A stretch of DNA of 64,000 bases. Origin: Paenibacillus cellulosilyticus. GTDB taxonomy: Bacteria; Bacillota; Bacilli; Paenibacillales; Paenibacillaceae. The DNA lies in assembly GCF_003182255.1 (NCBI RefSeq), contig NZ_QGTQ01000001.1, positions 579,634 to 643,633 of the forward strand, in the 5' to 3' direction. Shown piece by piece: positions 54,907-64,000 of the stretch (its first letter is position 1; every line of letters starts with the position of its first letter). The translations under genes and the position numbers were made by a program. The notes below the pieces were generated by a model, which made no database searches, had not been told where the DNA came from, and saw nothing but the letters and a program-made list of their open reading frames with translations.

Positions 54907-55731
54907 TTAACGTTTCGGAATGTGTATTATAATTTCGTAATGATCATCACGATCATTTTCTTTCGTATCAATCTTCAATCCGGAAGTCGTCACCATCTCA
55001 ATCGATTGACGAATCGTGTTGAGCGCAAGCCGAACATCTTTCGTGAACGAAATGCGTCTAGCCTTCTTCGCTTTTGAAGCTTCCTTATAGAAAGCAACTC
55101 GAGCTTCTGTCTGCTTAACGTTCAATTCTTTTGAGATGATATCACCTAGAACCTTCACCTGCAGCTCTTCTGTGTCGAGGGAAAGAAGCGCTCTAGCATG
55201 ACGTTCCGTAATTTTCCGTTCCATCAGCGCAATTTTTACCGGGTCACTTAATCCGAGCAGACGAATCTTGTTCGCTATCGTCGATTGGCTTTTGCCAAGA
55301 CGCTGCGCCAGGCTCTCTTGCGTCAACTGATGAAGATCGATCAGCTTCTGATAAGCAATCGCTTCCTCAAGCGCTGTAAGACCTTCACGCTGCAAATTCT
55401 CGATTAACGCGATAGATGCAGCCTGTGAATCGTTGAATTCACGTACGATGGCCGGTATTTTTTCTAGTCCAAGCTTGGTGACTGCACGCCAACGACGCTC
55501 ACCAGCAATAATCTCATAGCGACCATTACGCAAACGAACGACAATTGGCTGAATAACGCCATGAGTCTTAATCGTTTGGCATAACTCATCAATACGATCA
55601 TCATCGAAGATCGTCCGAGGCTGGTAAGGGCTCGTATCGATGTCGCCAATCGGAATTTGCTTCACTTCATCCGATTCCGGATTGTTTCGTTGATCGGCTA
55701 TCCCGAACAACCGTGAGAACTGTTCTTTCAT
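54907..55731 (-). CDS. noc: nucleoid occlusion protein Noc
   Basis: 274 residues from the ATG at 55731 ([10 protein letters not shown]). This N-terminus is the membrane-targeting amphipathic helix of Noc; a GTG at 55746 adds five residues. The ParB fold follows, with GERRWRA and the [19 protein letters not shown], distinct from parB. It binds Noc sites and blocks Z-ring assembly over the nucleoid. Between rsmG and parA as in Bacillus. Confidence 0.93.
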   Translation of the reverse strand: MKEQFSRLFGIADQRNNPESDEVKQIPIGDIDTSPYQPRTIFDDDRIDELCQTIKTHGVIQPIVVRLRNGRYEIIAGERRWRAVTKLGLEKIPAIVREFNDSQAASIALIENLQREGLTALEEAIAYQKLIDLHQLTQESLAQRLGKSQSTIANKIRLLGLSDPVKIALMERKITERHARALLSLDTEELQVKVLGDIISKELNVKQTEARVAFYKEASKAKKARRISFTKDVRLALNTIRQSIEMVTTSGLKIDTKENDRDDHYEIIIHIPKR

Positions 55732-55880
55732 AGTGTCAACTACCACCCGATTTTAATATGCCATTGTCCGTACGACCGATCAATGCCTGTACTACATTCT
55801 CCGAGTACATTCTTGCCTATTATCTATTCGATATAAGAATTCTCATTTCCTGCTTGACATCTATATCGGCACAAATAAGT

Positions 55881-55916
55881 TTGCCGTGAATGTTTCACGT
55901 GAAACATTCACGGCAA
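55881..55916. promoter_or_regulatory. parS site centred in a 36-bp perfect palindrome
   Basis: 55891-55906 is TGTTTCACGTGAAACA, the exact parS consensus. The symmetry continues for ten bases on each side (TTGCCGTGAA ... TTCACGGCAA) with no mismatch. It lies between the convergent-free gap of noc start and rsmG stop, and could also act as the rsmG terminator. Confidence 0.95.
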
Positions 55917-55932
55917 AGGTTGCATGGATCAA

Positions 55933-56655
55933 TTATACGATTGGCTGCTTTAAAGGCGTTCCCGCCTTGCGTGGATATTTCTTTGGCGTCTGATCCGTCT
56001 TCTGCAGCAGTACGATATGCCGCTCCGATTGCTCCCAAGGAAGCTGCATCGCTTCAACGCCAATTCGCTTCGCCCGAAGCTCACGCATGCTTGTTGCTGC
56101 CTCATGCAGCTCCTCCGAAGGGTCTCCACCCTTCATTGCAGCGAATGTACCGCCCTTCCGTGCGAATGGAAGGCAGAACTCATTCAATACATTGAGCTTC
56201 GCCACCGCCCGAGCCGTCACTAGATCATATTGATCACGGTGCTCTGGTAATCTTGCGATATCTTCGGCTCTGCCATGCAGACACGTGACGTTCTGAAGTC
56301 CAAGCTCCGAAACAACATGCTGCAGGAACGCAATCCGCTTGTTCAACGAATCTACGATTGTTACCTTCAGATGCGGGAAGCAGATCTTAATCGGCAGGCT
56401 CGGGAATCCTGCGCCTGATCCGATATCGGCAATACTGCTTGCCCCATTTATATCGACGTAGAATGAGAGCGATACGGAATCGTAAAAATGCTTCTCATAT
56501 ACCGCTTCCCGCTCCGTAATGCCGGTCAAATTCATTCGCTCGTTCCATTCGACCAGCAGCTTATAATATTGTTCGAATTGGTTCAGTTGCTCTTCAGTCA
56601 GCATAATTCCGTGCTCCGCAAGTTTGCTGCTGAACCACGTCCATGTTTGATCCAT
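55933..56655 (-). CDS. rsmG: 16S rRNA (guanine-527-N7)-methyltransferase RsmG
   Basis: 240 residues. SAM motif IADIGSGAGFPSLPIKI (about residues 72-88), followed by TIVDSLNKR. It methylates G527 of 16S rRNA; loss gives low-level streptomycin resistance. Nine bases after mnmG in the same operon. Confidence 0.96.
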   Translation of the reverse strand: MDQTWTWFSSKLAEHGIMLTEEQLNQFEQYYKLLVEWNERMNLTGITEREAVYEKHFYDSVSLSFYVDINGASSIADIGSGAGFPSLPIKICFPHLKVTIVDSLNKRIAFLQHVVSELGLQNVTCLHGRAEDIARLPEHRDQYDLVTARAVAKLNVLNEFCLPFARKGGTFAAMKGGDPSEELHEAATSMRELRAKRIGVEAMQLPWEQSERHIVLLQKTDQTPKKYPRKAGTPLKQPIV

Positions 56656-56664
56656 CTAGTTTCG

Positions 56665-58566
56665 TTACCCCCGTGCCGCATGCCGCGATGCTGTTACCCG
56701 ATTGTAGTGTTCCAGGTAAACGAGCAGAATTGAGATGTCAGCAGGTGTAACACCCGCCGTGCGGGATGCCTGACCAATGGAGATCGGTCGAATGTTAGAC
56801 AGATTCGTCTTCGCCTCGTTTGCAAGGCCATGAACGTCGAAATAGTCGATGTCATCTGGAATTCGCTTCTTCTCCATCTTGTTCATCCGCTCAACCTGCT
56901 GCAGCTGCTTCTCGATATAACCGCTGTACTTCACTTGAATCTCGACTTGCTCCTTCATCTCTTCCGTCAACTCGTATGGAGCCGGCGCCAGCCGTTCAAC
57001 ATGCGCATACGTAACCTCAGGACGGAGCAGCAGCGACAACGCGGAGCAGCCGCCTGTCAGCGGAGCCGAACCGATCTCTTCGAGCATCGACTGAACGGGC
57101 TCTTCCGCACGAATTTTAGCCGACTTCAAACGCTCGATCTCCTGCTCAACCAGCGCCTTTTTGTTCAAGAAGCGATCGTAACGGTCTTGCTTGATCAGAC
57201 CGATATCATAGCCAATCGGCGTGAGACGTAGATCCGCATTATCATGGCGAAGCAGCAAACGGTATTCAGCTCTTGAAGTGAGCAGACGGTAAGGCTCCGT
57301 CGTCCCCTTCGTTACGAGATCGTCGATCATTACGCCGATATAGCCTTGGGAACGCTCGATAATAACAGGTGATTTGCCCTGCGCTTTGCGCGCCGCATTA
57401 ATACCTGCGACAATCCCTTGACCGCCCGCTTCCTCGTAACCCGAAGTACCATTGATTTGCCCTGCTGTGAAGAGACCTTCCACCAGTTTCGTCTCGAGCG
57501 TTGGCCACAGCTGCGTCGGCACGACTGCATCATACTCGATCGCGTAGCCCGTCCGCATCATCTCCACTTTTTCCAAACCAGGAATCGAACGCAGCATGTT
57601 CAGCTGCACATCCTCTGGCATACTCGTCGACAAGCCTTGCACATAGTACTCAGACGTGTTCTTGCCTTCTGGCTCAAGGAAAATCTGATGCTTCGGCCGG
57701 TCGGCGAAACGAACGATTTTGTCCTCGATTGAAGGGCAATATTTCGGACCTGTTCCTTCAATCATACCTGAGAACATCGGTGCACGATGCAGGTTATCAC
57801 TAATGATCTGATGCGTCGTCTCCGACGTGTATGTCAGCCAGCATGGCAGCTGCTCATTATTCGAACTCTCTGTCTCATACGAGAAAAATTGCGGCTTGTC
57901 ATCGCCAGGTTGAATTTCCGTTTTGCTGAAATCAATGGTGTCGCCATGAACGCGCGGCGGTGTACCCGTTTTGAAGCGTGCCAGTTGGAAGCCGAGCTCC
58001 TTCAAACATTGCGACAGCTTAACCGAAGGCTGCTGGTTGTTCGGACCACTTTCATACATGAGCTCGCCCATAATGATTTTGCCACGCATATAGGTGCCTG
58101 TCGTAATAACGACCGTCTTCGAACGGTATTCCGCACCCGTCTTCGTAATAACACCCACACACTTGCCTTCCTCGACGATCAGCTCTTCAACCATTCCCTG
58201 ACGGAGCGTCAGATGCTCGGTTTCCTCAATCGTCCGCTTCATTACATGCTGATAATCGAACTTATCGGCCTGTGCACGAAGTGCATGAACCGCAGGCCCT
58301 TTGCCTGTGTTCAGCATCCGCATTTGAATAAACGTACGGTCGATGTTGCGGCCCATTTCACCGCCTAGAGCATCAATTTCACGAACCACATGACCTTTTG
58401 CCGGTCCGCCGATCGACGGATTGCACGGCATGAAAGCGACCATATCAAGGTTGATCGTCAGCAGCAGCGTTTCGCAGCCCATACGCGCCGCAGCAAGTGC
58501 CGCTTCAGAGCCGGCATGACCGGCGCCGACGACAATAACGTCATAACTTCCTCCGAAGTATCCCAT
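56665..58566 (-). CDS. mnmG: tRNA uridine-5-carboxymethylaminomethyl modification enzyme MnmG (GidA)
   Basis: 633 residues. FAD-binding [19 protein letters not shown] near the start, [11 protein letters not shown] and the C-terminal GidA helical domain ([18 protein letters not shown]). With MnmE it installs the (carboxymethyl)aminomethyl group at wobble U34. Full length. 27 bases after mnmE. Confidence 0.97.
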   Translation of the reverse strand: MGYFGGSYDVIVVGAGHAGSEAALAAARMGCETLLLTINLDMVAFMPCNPSIGGPAKGHVVREIDALGGEMGRNIDRTFIQMRMLNTGKGPAVHALRAQADKFDYQHVMKRTIEETEHLTLRQGMVEELIVEEGKCVGVITKTGAEYRSKTVVITTGTYMRGKIIMGELMYESGPNNQQPSVKLSQCLKELGFQLARFKTGTPPRVHGDTIDFSKTEIQPGDDKPQFFSYETESSNNEQLPCWLTYTSETTHQIISDNLHRAPMFSGMIEGTGPKYCPSIEDKIVRFADRPKHQIFLEPEGKNTSEYYVQGLSTSMPEDVQLNMLRSIPGLEKVEMMRTGYAIEYDAVVPTQLWPTLETKLVEGLFTAGQINGTSGYEEAGGQGIVAGINAARKAQGKSPVIIERSQGYIGVMIDDLVTKGTTEPYRLLTSRAEYRLLLRHDNADLRLTPIGYDIGLIKQDRYDRFLNKKALVEQEIERLKSAKIRAEEPVQSMLEEIGSAPLTGGCSALSLLLRPEVTYAHVERLAPAPYELTEEMKEQVEIQVKYSGYIEKQLQQVERMNKMEKKRIPDDIDYFDVHGLANEAKTNLSNIRPISIGQASRTAGVTPADISILLVYLEHYNRVTASRHAARG

Positions 58567-58593
58567 TGTATTTCCCTCCCGACTTTCTGATTC

Positions 58594-59979
58594 TTATTTG
58601 CCCAAGCAAAACTGCGAAAATATTTGATCCAGCAGCGATTCGCCTGCTGCGTCGCCTATCACTTCACCAAGCAGCTCCCACGCCTGCGTAATGTCGATCT
58701 GCGTAATATCAATCGGCACTCCTGCATTTGTCGCATCAATTGCATCTGTAAGCGACTGCTTAGCCCGCTCCAGCAGCGAAATATGACGTACATTCGTGAC
58801 ATAGGTCAGATCGTTCGTTTCAATACCGCCTGTGAAGAACATATCACTCACGACTTGTTCAAGTCGATCAATCCCTTGCTCCTCCTGCACCGACATCTGC
58901 ACGATACGCTCAGACGGGAACAGACGCTCAAGCTCGCTTGTATCCAGCTGCTTCGGCAGATCGATTTTGTTCAAAATAACGACAACCTGTCGGTCAGCGA
59001 GCTTATTCATCAATTCCCGATCATCGTCATGCAGCGGCTCATTCTGATTCAGTACGAACAGAATAAGATCAGCGTCCTCCAGCGCAGAGCGCGAACGCTC
59101 GACACCGATCCTCTCCACCACATCGGATGTTTCACGGATGCCTGCCGTATCCAGCAGTCGGAGTGGAATCCCGTTAATGGTGACATACTCTTCAATAACA
59201 TCACGTGTTGTACCTGGAATATCAGTTACAATCGCTTTATTTGAGCGCGACAGCGCATTGAGCAGCGAAGATTTGCCGACATTCGGTCGTCCGACAATCG
59301 CCGTCACAATGCCCTCACGCAATATTTTCCCTTCTGAAGCGGTTTTAAGCAACCGGTTAACGCCTTCCAGCGCCATACCGCACTGGGTACGGATGAATGC
59401 GCTCGTCAGCTCTTCGACATCATGCTCGGGGTAATCGATATTCACTTCTACATGCGCAATTACTTCGAGGATCTGCTGTCGCAGCGGCTTAATTTGCTTC
59501 GTCAGTGCCCCCTCCGACTGCTTCCTCGCCACCTGGAACGCACGGTCGGACTTCGACCGAATCAAATCTATAACGGCTTCCGCCTGCGTAAGGTCAATTC
59601 GACCATTCAGGAATGCCCGCTTCGTAAACTCACCCGGTTCAGCCAACCGCACGTCACCTTGACGAAGCACAAGCTGCAGTACATTTTGCGCTGCAATAAC
59701 ACCGCCATGCGTGCCGATTTCGACAACATCCTCACCTGTGAAAGAACGCGGTCCGCGCATGATCGTTACGAGCACTTCCTCCACTCGTTCGTTCGTCGCA
59801 GGATCTACAATATGGCCATAATGAACCGTATGCGTATTTGCTGCCTCGAAATTATCTTTTGTTTGAAAAATAGCAGTCGTCCGCGCAATGGCATCTGGTC
59901 CGCTAATTCGGATAATGGCAATACTGCCTTCCCCGACTGCCGTCGCGATCGCTGCTATCGTATCGTGAGACATTACCAT
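58594..59979 (-). CDS. mnmE: tRNA modification GTPase MnmE (TrmE)
   Basis: 461 residues. N-terminal folate-binding domain, helical domain and inserted G domain: G1 GRPNVGKSSLLN (about 228), G2 TTRD, G3 DTAGI, G4 NKID. Ends FCLGK, the conserved C-terminal Cys motif (C[IL]GK). Partner of MnmG in U34 modification. Initiation could also be at the Met two codons later (59973). Confidence 0.97.
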   Translation of the reverse strand: MVMSHDTIAAIATAVGEGSIAIIRISGPDAIARTTAIFQTKDNFEAANTHTVHYGHIVDPATNERVEEVLVTIMRGPRSFTGEDVVEIGTHGGVIAAQNVLQLVLRQGDVRLAEPGEFTKRAFLNGRIDLTQAEAVIDLIRSKSDRAFQVARKQSEGALTKQIKPLRQQILEVIAHVEVNIDYPEHDVEELTSAFIRTQCGMALEGVNRLLKTASEGKILREGIVTAIVGRPNVGKSSLLNALSRSNKAIVTDIPGTTRDVIEEYVTINGIPLRLLDTAGIRETSDVVERIGVERSRSALEDADLILFVLNQNEPLHDDDRELMNKLADRQVVVILNKIDLPKQLDTSELERLFPSERIVQMSVQEEQGIDRLEQVVSDMFFTGGIETNDLTYVTNVRHISLLERAKQSLTDAIDATNAGVPIDITQIDITQAWELLGEVIGDAAGESLLDQIFSQFCLGK

Positions 59980-60061
59980 TTAAAAACGCTCCTCATAAAA
60001 AACAGCAATGACCGCAAGAGCCATTGCTGCAAATAGTACGCTGCTTAACCGTTACTGCTCA

Positions 60062-60712
60062 TTATTCGCTGATTCTCTCTTTCGCATTCCTCTCCAGGAG
60101 TGCGATGACGACGCGCCGATTCGGCTCCTCGCCTTGACTGAACGTGCGAACGAGCGGATGCTGCTGCAGCTGCGAATGAATAATTTTACGTTCCTGCGGA
60201 GACATCGGCTCGAGTGTGACTTCCTTCCTCGTCTTCACGACGCGGTCGGCAAGCCGATCCGATAATTCCTCCAGCGTTTTCCGTCTGCGTTCCCGGAAAC
60301 CTTCCGCATCGAGCACGATTCGAACGGGCTTGTCACTGTAACGGTTGGCCACAATTGTGGTCAAGTATTGCAAAGCATCGAGCGTCTGGCCCCGGCGGCC
60401 AATCATCTGACCGAGATCGTCTTCCCCTTCAACTTCAATAAGGAAGCCATCCTTCGAATCCGAGCCGGATACGTTCACTTTCAGTCCCATACAGCTGGCG
60501 ACTTCGATTACGAACTGCTCCGCATGATCATAAGGAGTCGGAAGCTCTTCGAGCTCCACTTTCGCCTCTTTCACACCAATCAAGCCGAACAAACCTCTTG
60601 AGGGCTGCTCCAGCACAACCGTGCGCACGCGGTCTTCCGTTGTTTGCAATTGATGTAGTCCGTTACGGACCGCCTCTTCTATCGTTTTTCCCGATGCGAC
60701 AATTTTCCTCAT
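60062..60712 (-). CDS. jag: RNA-binding protein Jag (KhpB/EloR)
   Basis: 216 residues. Jag_N domain (KTIEEAVRNGLHQLQTTEDR), KH-II domain with GQMIGRRGQTLDALQ, and R3H domain near the end (SPQERKIIHSQL). It binds RNA with KhpA and influences cell elongation. The ATG overlaps the yidC stop by four bases. Confidence 0.95.
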   Translation of the reverse strand: MRKIVASGKTIEEAVRNGLHQLQTTEDRVRTVVLEQPSRGLFGLIGVKEAKVELEELPTPYDHAEQFVIEVASCMGLKVNVSGSDSKDGFLIEVEGEDDLGQMIGRRGQTLDALQYLTTIVANRYSDKPVRIVLDAEGFRERRRKTLEELSDRLADRVVKTRKEVTLEPMSPQERKIIHSQLQQHPLVRTFSQGEEPNRRVVIALLERNAKERISE

Positions 60713-61506
60713 TTCGCTGGAACACTCTCCTTACGCTTGGATGGGCGTACGTACAGGAAATAGTTCTGAACAATTGTATAGAGGTTGCTGTAAATCCAGT
60801 ACAGTGGCAGAGCAACTGGGAATTGAAGCGCCATAACGAAGATCATGACTGGGAAAATAAGCAGCATAACCTGCATACCCGGCATCGCCGTCTTCTGCTG
60901 CGACTGCATCATCTTCGTCTGCGTGAATGTCGTGATCGCTGCGATGATTGGCAATGCGTAAGCCAACATCATGCCTTGCTCTTTAACATTCAAGCCCAAT
61001 TGCAATCCCAAAAATTTATGACCGTAAATCGCACTGTTTGTCGAAATGGAGTTGTACAACGCGATAAATACAGGCATCTGAACAATCATCGGGAAGCAGC
61101 CTGCCATCGGATTAACGCCATTCTGTTGGAACAGCTTCATTGTTTCTTGCTGCACCATCTGCGGGTTATCCTTGTGCTTCTTACGAATCTTCTCAATCTC
61201 TGGCTGAATAGCCTGCATCGCCTTGGAGCTGCGGTATTGCTTGAGCGTCAGCGGAAGAATTAATGTCCGCACTACAATCGTCAGAAGCAGAATCGCTAGT
61301 CCATATTCTCCATTAAATAGCGTAGCAAACTTGTCGAGCACTAATGAGAACCAATAAACGACGTTACGCTGCCAGAAACCACCCTGCAGCATATCCTCGG
61401 TTGTCATGTGTTGACGCGTTGACGAACAGCCGGCAAGGACCGCCATCATCACGATCAGGCCCGCGACAAGCAGCCATTTGCGTTTAAAAATGCGGGACAA
61501 TATCAC
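60709..61506 (-). CDS. spoIIIJ: membrane protein insertase YidC/SpoIIIJ
   Basis: 265 residues. Lipoprotein signal with lipobox VLAGC (Cys about 27). Five membrane helices of the YidC/Oxa1 core, with the conserved cytoplasmic Arg in the groove (LTLKQYRSSKAM). It inserts membrane proteins; the SpoIIIJ paralogue supports sporulation. Followed directly by jag, as usual. Confidence 0.95.
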   Translation of the reverse strand: MILSRIFKRKWLLVAGLIVMMAVLAGCSSTRQHMTTEDMLQGGFWQRNVVYWFSLVLDKFATLFNGEYGLAILLLTIVVRTLILPLTLKQYRSSKAMQAIQPEIEKIRKKHKDNPQMVQQETMKLFQQNGVNPMAGCFPMIVQMPVFIALYNSISTNSAIYGHKFLGLQLGLNVKEQGMMLAYALPIIAAITTFTQTKMMQSQQKTAMPGMQVMLLIFPVMIFVMALQFPVALPLYWIYSNLYTIVQNYFLYVRPSKRKESVPAK

Positions 61507-61697
61507 AAACTCCTCTCTGAACAGAGCAAATGCTTTTCCAACCTAAACTATACCATATTCTTGGTTTCAATGAAACAACTCGTACAGCAAGGTGAAACGG
61601 GGTGATGCCTTCTTCTAGATGGCTCAGTACGTTCCATTCCGGAGAAATATAGGCTTATGTACCAGCATAGAACTAAGCATCTTATATTTCAGGCAGA

Positions 61698-62045
61698 TTA
61701 CGGCCGAGCCTTGAGCAATCCGGCCCTCTTCAGCACGTGAATAACGCTCTTCTCCAGCTCTTTCGTCTTCATCTCTACCGCCGGCTTGCGGACGATGAGG
61801 ATTAGATCAACATGCGGCGCAATTCGCTCCGAGTTAAGCCGAACAATTTCTTTCACTACGCGGCGCATCCGATTGCGTACGACAGCGTTTCCGATTTTTT
61901 TGCTGGCGGATACGCCAAGTCGAAACGGCTCCGCTGCAGGCTGCTTGGACCAATACACAACGAATTGACCATTGGCGAACGACTTGCCGCCACGGTAGAT
62001 CCGGCTGAAATCCGCACGATTCCGAAGTCTCAGCTTGCGATGCAT
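61698..62045 (-). CDS. rnpA: ribonuclease P protein component
   Basis: 115 residues from the ATG at 62045 (MHRKLRLRNRADFSRIYRGG), with GGAGGTGG just upstream. The RNR-type motif RNRMRRVVKEIVR binds the RNase P RNA. It matures tRNA 5' ends. Between rpmH and spoIIIJ; a longer frame upstream crosses the rpmH terminator and is not used. Confidence 0.96.
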   Translation of the reverse strand: MHRKLRLRNRADFSRIYRGGKSFANGQFVVYWSKQPAAEPFRLGVSASKKIGNAVVRNRMRRVVKEIVRLNSERIAPHVDLILIVRKPAVEMKTKELEKSVIHVLKRAGLLKARP

Positions 62046-62090
62046 AGACCCACCTCCGCTTCCTATGATATAAGGTTGGGCAAAAAACAT

Positions 62091-62117
62091 AAAAAAAAGA
62101 CCACCGCACAGTGGTCT
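62091..62117 (-). terminator. hairpin between rpmH and rnpA
   Basis: AGACCAC pairs with GTGGTCT, and TTTTTTTT follows on the minus strand. It probably gives partial termination after rpmH, so that L34 exceeds RnpA. Confidence 0.8.
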
Positions 62118-62122
62118 CAAAC

Positions 62123-62257
62123 TTACGCGCTCAGTACTTTTCTTCCTTTTTGACGACGAGCAGCCAGTACCTTGCGGCCGTTCTTCGATGCCATCCGTTT
62201 ACGGAAGCCATGGTTCTTCTTACGCTTGCTAACATTCGGCTTAAATGTAGGACCCAT
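62123..62257 (-). CDS. rpmH: 50S ribosomal protein L34
   Basis: 44 residues, [20 protein letters not shown] at the start and [15 protein letters not shown] at the end, the complete very basic L34. AGGAGGTG lies before the ATG at 62257. First gene left of oriC. Confidence 0.97.
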   Translation of the reverse strand: MGPTFKPNVSKRKKNHGFRKRMASKNGRKVLAARRQKGRKVLSA

Positions 62258-62933
62258 TATTGTTGCACCTCCTTGAAAAGATCATCATATGTCCTTCTCC
62301 GAAGAGAATAAGGTTCTGCGGGTTACGTGCACATTCTAATAAAGAAGGCATTCACCAGCTGCCGGACTTGATCGGGTATATCTCTGACTGTCCCGACAGC
62401 CCTGAAAAAAGACCTTTTTATATTTAACCACGCGGCTAGGCAAAAGTCAACTCTGGCTGAAGCTGCGAACGAGGTGGAATCCGCGCAGTTGTGCACAATT
62501 CAATCGGCGGAGTTTATTTTTGTGGATATGTACAAGCCGATTGTGAAATCTGACGAAAATTAATAACATGTGCATAATTTTTGGCCGATTGCTGCGAAAG
62601 GTGTCGAAAGTTTAACAGGATATTAACAATATCTTGTGCTGTCAGTAACATTTATACACAACCTGTAGGATTTGTGGATAATCAGGGCAGATTCGTTGTA
62701 ATATAAGGCTTCTTTTGCTATGATAGATATGTTTTCGATGTGGATACCGGCCTATAATCATATTTGTTATTAACACCCTGTGGATAACATTGTGAACAAA
62801 TCCATCCCCTCTTGATAGATAGCGGGATTTCTTTCGTTTATACTGTGGATTTCTATCGTAGTAGCTGCTAAGCGTACTCCGGAAACCGCATAATAACAAC
62901 AGATCGGCCAATCAGATGAAGGAGTGACAAGCT
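62258..62933. other. oriC: origin of replication region (oriC, rpmH-dnaA side)
   Basis: 676 bases without genes. DnaA boxes (TTATNCACA or its complement): 62569-62577, 62652-62660, 62673-62681 and 62779-62787 match fully; 62521-62529 and 62739-62747 differ by one base; 62844-62852 by two. Two Spo0A-like boxes, TGACGAA (62551) and TGTCGAA (62602), lie among them. The region also holds the dnaA promoter. Confidence 0.92.
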
Positions 62934-64000
62934 GTGGACAGCCATACCCCGGATATGTGGCAGCAAGTGCTGTCGGTGATCCAGACGAAGCTCAGCAAAC
63001 CAAGCTTCGACACATGGTTTAAAGCGACCAGGGCCGACTTGAAGGGCGATGTTCTTGTCGTAACCGCACCAACGACATTCGCCGCTGAATGGCTGGAAAG
63101 CCGATACACGAAGCTGGTCCGAACAACAATGTTCGAATTTCTGGGACGTACGGTCGATGTGAAATTCGTTATTGAGGAAAACCGACCACCGGAACCGGTG
63201 CAGCCGCCGCCAATCGCGGTGCCAGCCGCCGTATCGACCGATGAACCTTTCAACCACCTGCTAAATCCCAAATATACGTTTGAAACGTTCGTCATCGGTG
63301 CCAATAACCGTTTCGCCCATGCAGCTTCACTTGCTGTAGCTGAGGCGCCGGCCAAAACATACAATCCGCTGTTCCTATACGGCGGTGTTGGACTTGGCAA
63401 AACGCACCTTATGCACGCTATTGGCAACTATATACTGGATCACAATCCGAGCATGAAGGTTATGTATATCTCTTCTGAGAAGTTCACGAACGAGTTCATT
63501 AATGCGATCCGCGACAACAGCCCAGAGAGCTTCCGCAATAAGTATCGCAACATCGACGTACTTCTCATTGACGATATTCAATTTCTTGCCGGCAAGGACG
63601 GAACGCAAGAGGAATTTTTCCATACATTCAATGCGCTTCATGAAGAGCGTAAACAGATCATCATCTCCAGTGACCGCCCGCCGAAGGAGATTCCGACGCT
63701 GGAAGAACGGCTACGTTCACGGTTCGAATGGGGATTGATGACGGATATACAAGCGCCTGACTTAGAGACGAGGATTGCGATTCTGCGGAAGAAAGCGCGA
63801 GCGGAAAACCTTGAAATCCCGAATGAAGCGATGGTTTACATCGCCAACCAGGTCGATACAAACATTCGGGAGCTTGAAGGTGCGCTAATTCGGGTCGTAG
63901 CCTATTCGTCACTCATTAATGAGGACATCTCGTCCCATCTGGCAGCTGAAGCACTTAAAGATATTATTCCGACCAGCCGTCCGAAGATGATTACGATCAA
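62934..64000 (+). CDS. dnaA: chromosomal replication initiator DnaA (cut by window end)
   Basis: The GTG at 62934 ([20 protein letters not shown]) has AAGGAG about nine bases upstream. Domain I is at 1-80; a Pro-rich linker ([13 protein letters not shown]) follows at about 82-95. The AAA+ domain has Walker [11 protein letters not shown], Walker [11 protein letters not shown] and sensor motifs (SSDRPPKEI). The visible part is 355 residues; the DNA-binding domain IV is beyond the window. It melts oriC and loads DnaB. DnaA boxes upstream suggest autoregulation. Confidence 0.98.
   Translation, partial: MDSHTPDMWQQVLSVIQTKLSKPSFDTWFKATRADLKGDVLVVTAPTTFAAEWLESRYTKLVRTTMFEFLGRTVDVKFVIEENRPPEPVQPPPIAVPAAVSTDEPFNHLLNPKYTFETFVIGANNRFAHAASLAVAEAPAKTYNPLFLYGGVGLGKTHLMHAIGNYILDHNPSMKVMYISSEKFTNEFINAIRDNSPESFRNKYRNIDVLLIDDIQFLAGKDGTQEEFFHTFNALHEERKQIIISSDRPPKEIPTLEERLRSRFEWGLMTDIQAPDLETRIAILRKKARAENLEIPNEAMVYIANQVDTNIRELEGALIRVVAYSSLINEDISSHLAAEALKDIIPTSRPKMITI

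Overview
The window is the left flank of a chromosomal replication origin from an endospore-forming Firmicute, most probably Paenibacillus or a close relative in the Paenibacillaceae. The evidence is the gene order (dnaA, oriC, rpmH, rnpA, spoIIIJ/yidC, jag, mnmE, mnmG, rsmG, noc, parA, parB, then yyaC, rpsF-ssb-rpsR, gdpP-rplI-dnaB, purA, walRK-yycHIJ-htrA, rlmH), the moderate GC, the spore genes, and perfect DnaA boxes and a parS site. Most core genes lie on the minus strand and point away from oriC, co-directional with replication of the left arm. dnaA is cut by the right window edge.

Layout from right to left. 62258-62933 is oriC, with DnaA boxes and Spo0A-like boxes. 53070-62257 holds ribosome/RNase P/membrane-insertion genes, tRNA modification, rsmG and the noc/parA/parB segregation genes, with one parS inside a 36-bp perfect palindrome. 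42892-52692 is a mixed housekeeping stretch: class V aminotransferase, DUF4446, yyaC, MscS, DUF951, tRNA-Ser(CGA), YjzC, S6-SSB-S18, a CBS protein and a membrane-anchored N-acyl-D-amino-acid deacylase-like enzyme. 36735-42486 is an oppABCDF-type oligopeptide importer. 28991-35810 holds the MazG-like/yybS/gdpP/rplI set, dnaB and purA, the last with a probable PurR operator. 17298-28332 holds cell-wall functions: an M23/LysM/G5 endopeptidase, walR-walK-yycH-yycI-yycJ and htrA. A chemoreceptor, a CxxH/CxxC small protein and rlmH finish the core at about 14372.

Left of rlmH (1-14371) the character changes completely: short operons on both strands, many TetR/AraC regulators, oxidoreductases, an MFS exporter, two esterases, truncated genes and a frameshifted large serine recombinase. 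Four near-identical copies of the 3' end of rlmH (encoding the -E-x-Y-H-K-stop end) lie at 312-333, 3528-3549, 11500-11521 and, as the genuine rlmH terminus, 14372-14393. They cut the region into three consecutive segments of about 2.9, 8.0 and 3.2 kb. This is the architecture of tandem staphylococcal cassette chromosome (SCC) elements, here in a non-staphylococcal background and with metabolic/detoxification-type cargo. I regard it as the most interesting system in the window.

Other notable signals are a family of multi-hairpin intergenic repeats with compensating stem changes (28462-28680, 47901-48483), two unexplained structured intergenic regions that may be RNAs (47640-47890 and 52825-52974), and a sigma-G-like promoter in front of yyaC. 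All functional calls rest on reading the sequence and on family knowledge; no database search was run.
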